Translations under genes and position numbers: made by a program | Assembly: GCA_023435025.1 (NCBI GenBank) | Contig: JAEYSE010000036.1 | Coordinates: 1-6,327, forward strand | DNA length: 6,327 nucleotides | Direction of reading: 5' to 3' | Source of the DNA: Bacillota bacterium | Lineage (GTDB): Bacteria > Bacillota > Clostridia > Christensenellales > CAG-138 | The notes under the pieces: generated by a model | Told to the model about the DNA's origin: nothing | What the model saw: the letters and a program-made list of their open reading frames with translations, nothing else | Databases searched by the model: none | In this document: positions 5,452 to 6,327 of the stretch, piece after piece | Position numbering within the stretch: position 1 is the first letter of the stretch | Layout of the letters: every line of letters starts with the position of its first letter

Positions 5452-5512
5452 TGCGCCATATTGTCACAGTCAAACGCCGTTTTTGCGCAATATTCTGCTA
5501 TATTGCCGCAAG
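5452..5512. promoter_or_regulatory. Candidate AraC-regulator binding repeats upstream of the isomerase
   Basis: TGCGCCATATTG (5452-5463) and TGCGCAATATTC (5484-5495) match at 10 of 12 positions and start 32 nt apart, close to three helical turns. TTGCGCAATAT (5483-5493) also forms an imperfect inverted repeat with ATATTGCCGCAA (5500-5511), with one extra C. GCCGCA recurs at 5505 and 5536, 31 nt apart. Phased direct repeats upstream of the target promoter are typical of AraC-family operators. The assignment is inference. Confidence 0.45.
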
Positions 5513-5543
5513 TTCATTGGATGCGCTTTCACATCGCCGCAGA

Positions 5544-5549
5544 TATAAT
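5544..5549 (+). promoter_or_regulatory. Probable -10 of the isomerase promoter
   Basis: TATAAT at 5544-5549 is a consensus -10 87 nt before the isomerase ATG. The hexamer 17 nt upstream (ATGCGC, 5521-5526) is a poor -35, as expected for a promoter needing an activator bound at the upstream repeats. GGCTAT (5552-5557) and ATAGCC (5576-5581) just downstream form an inverted repeat in the leader. Confidence 0.45.
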
Positions 5550-5630
5550 AAGGCTATAGGATACCAAGACTATTCATAGCCGATTTTCTGCTCTAAAAGA
5601 ATCTTAAGAAAACAGAGGGAGTGAATAAAT

Positions 5631-6327
5631 ATGCTGCAGCCGCTTTCCGTTCCAAAAAAGCCGAGGATCGGCCTGTATACCGTTGGATTAAAAGCATATT
5701 GGCCCCAGTTTATTGGCCTAAGGGAACGCATGATCGCGTATGGCGAGTTTATCAAAACCCGCATGTCCGAATGGGGCGACGTGTTCTTTTACGGCCTTGT
5801 GGACGACAGCGCGAGCGGCAGGCAGGCCGGGGAGTGGTTCAACGAAAAGAATGTGGATATCGTGTTCTGCCATTCTGCCACCTATATCACAAGCGACAGC
5901 GTGCTACCCGTACATTTAAGTTGCAAGGCGCCCGCCGTTTTATTAAACCTCCAGCCCACCGCGCAGATCAACTATAAAAAGACCACCACCGGGGAATGGC
6001 TGGCCAACTGCGGCGCGTGCCCCGTTCCGGAAATTACCTACGCATGCAACCGCGCAGGGTTAGATATCCAGGTCATCAACGGACTCTTAGGCATGGATAA
6101 GACTTACCCCGGCTCGCTCGCTGATGAAAACACAGCAGACCGCCCCGAAGCCGTACTCGCCTGGAAGGAGATTTCCGAATACATCCGCGCCGCAGGCGTA
6201 AAGCGCATGCTCAAAGATTCCCGCTTTGGCTTTTTGGGCGGCAATTATAGCGGCATGCTCGACATGTACAACGATTTTACGATGTACGAGGCCGTATTCG
6301 GGCTGCATGTGGAAATATTGGAGATGT
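5631..6327 (+). CDS. L-fucose/L-arabinose isomerase superfamily protein, N-terminal 232 codons, cut by window
   Basis: Open from ATG 5631 to the right edge. It reads MLQPLSVPKKPRIGLYTVGL, with YWPQFIGLRERMIAYGEFIK, GRQAGEWFNEKNVDIVFCHS, ATYITSDSVLPVHLSCKAPA and VLLNLQPTAQINYKK, matching the N-terminal Rossmann-like domain of the arabinose/fucose isomerase superfamily. This branch is often annotated simply as arabinose isomerase, but it differs from classic AraA at the N-terminus. These enzymes interconvert an aldose and a ketose in the cytoplasm with a divalent metal. The metal-binding Glu/His residues lie in the part outside the window, so activity and substrate cannot be judged. AGGGAG (5616-5621) lies 9 nt before the ATG. 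It is divergent from the AraC regulator, which likely controls it. Confidence 0.8.
   Translation, partial: MLQPLSVPKKPRIGLYTVGLKAYWPQFIGLRERMIAYGEFIKTRMSEWGDVFFYGLVDDSASGRQAGEWFNEKNVDIVFCHSATYITSDSVLPVHLSCKAPAVLLNLQPTAQINYKKTTTGEWLANCGACPVPEITYACNRAGLDIQVINGLLGMDKTYPGSLADENTADRPEAVLAWKEISEYIRAAGVKRMLKDSRFGFLGGNYSGMLDMYNDFTMYEAVFGLHVEILEM

Overview
The window looks like a chromosomal segment of a moderately GC-rich, low-spore-signal Firmicute, most likely of class Clostridia. The reasons are the strong AGGAGG-type ribosome binding sites, the sigma-A-like promoters, the rpsF-ssb-rpsR order, a 95-residue S6, and several ORFs whose sequence style is clostridial. Taxonomic placement is an inference. 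I see no rRNA, tRNA, CRISPR array, insertion sequence or phage gene, and codon use is fairly even throughout.

Layout. Positions 1-1194 (minus strand) hold a MerR/GyrI-like regulator followed by the start of a TrmO-type tRNA methyltransferase that runs off the left edge. A divergent intergenic region (1195-1396) carries an extended -10 promoter for merR and a very good sigma-A promoter for the plus-strand ribosomal/replication operon rpsF-ssb-rpsR (1397-2496). The rpsF leader contains a hairpin with a CCG bulge that fits the S6:S18 autoregulatory motif, and the operon ends in a clear intrinsic terminator (2528-2555). A GNAT acetyltransferase lies on the minus strand (2665-3159). Divergent from it is a two-gene unit, an ECF-like sigma factor overlapping by 8 nt with a single-pass membrane protein that is probably its anti-sigma factor (3320-4298). 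This is followed by about 200 nt of structured, unassigned sequence and a strong terminator that abuts the stop codon of a convergent AraC regulator (4502-5362, minus). A 268-nt regulatory region, rich in dyads and repeats, separates the AraC gene from a divergent sugar isomerase of the L-fucose/L-arabinose isomerase superfamily (5631 to the right edge).

How the genes work together. rpsF-ssb-rpsR is a housekeeping operon, probably under feedback control by its own S6:S18 products. The sigma/anti-sigma pair is a compact signal-transduction module whose extracellular domain I cannot assign. The AraC gene and isomerase form a divergent regulator/catabolic-enzyme pair, presumably for a pentose, deoxyhexose or related sugar. 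MerR and TrmO are co-directional with a 35-nt gap and may share a transcript. Nothing here is clearly a wholly new system. The least explained parts are the 4299-4473 structured stretch, the AraC-isomerase control region and the sensor domain of the membrane protein.
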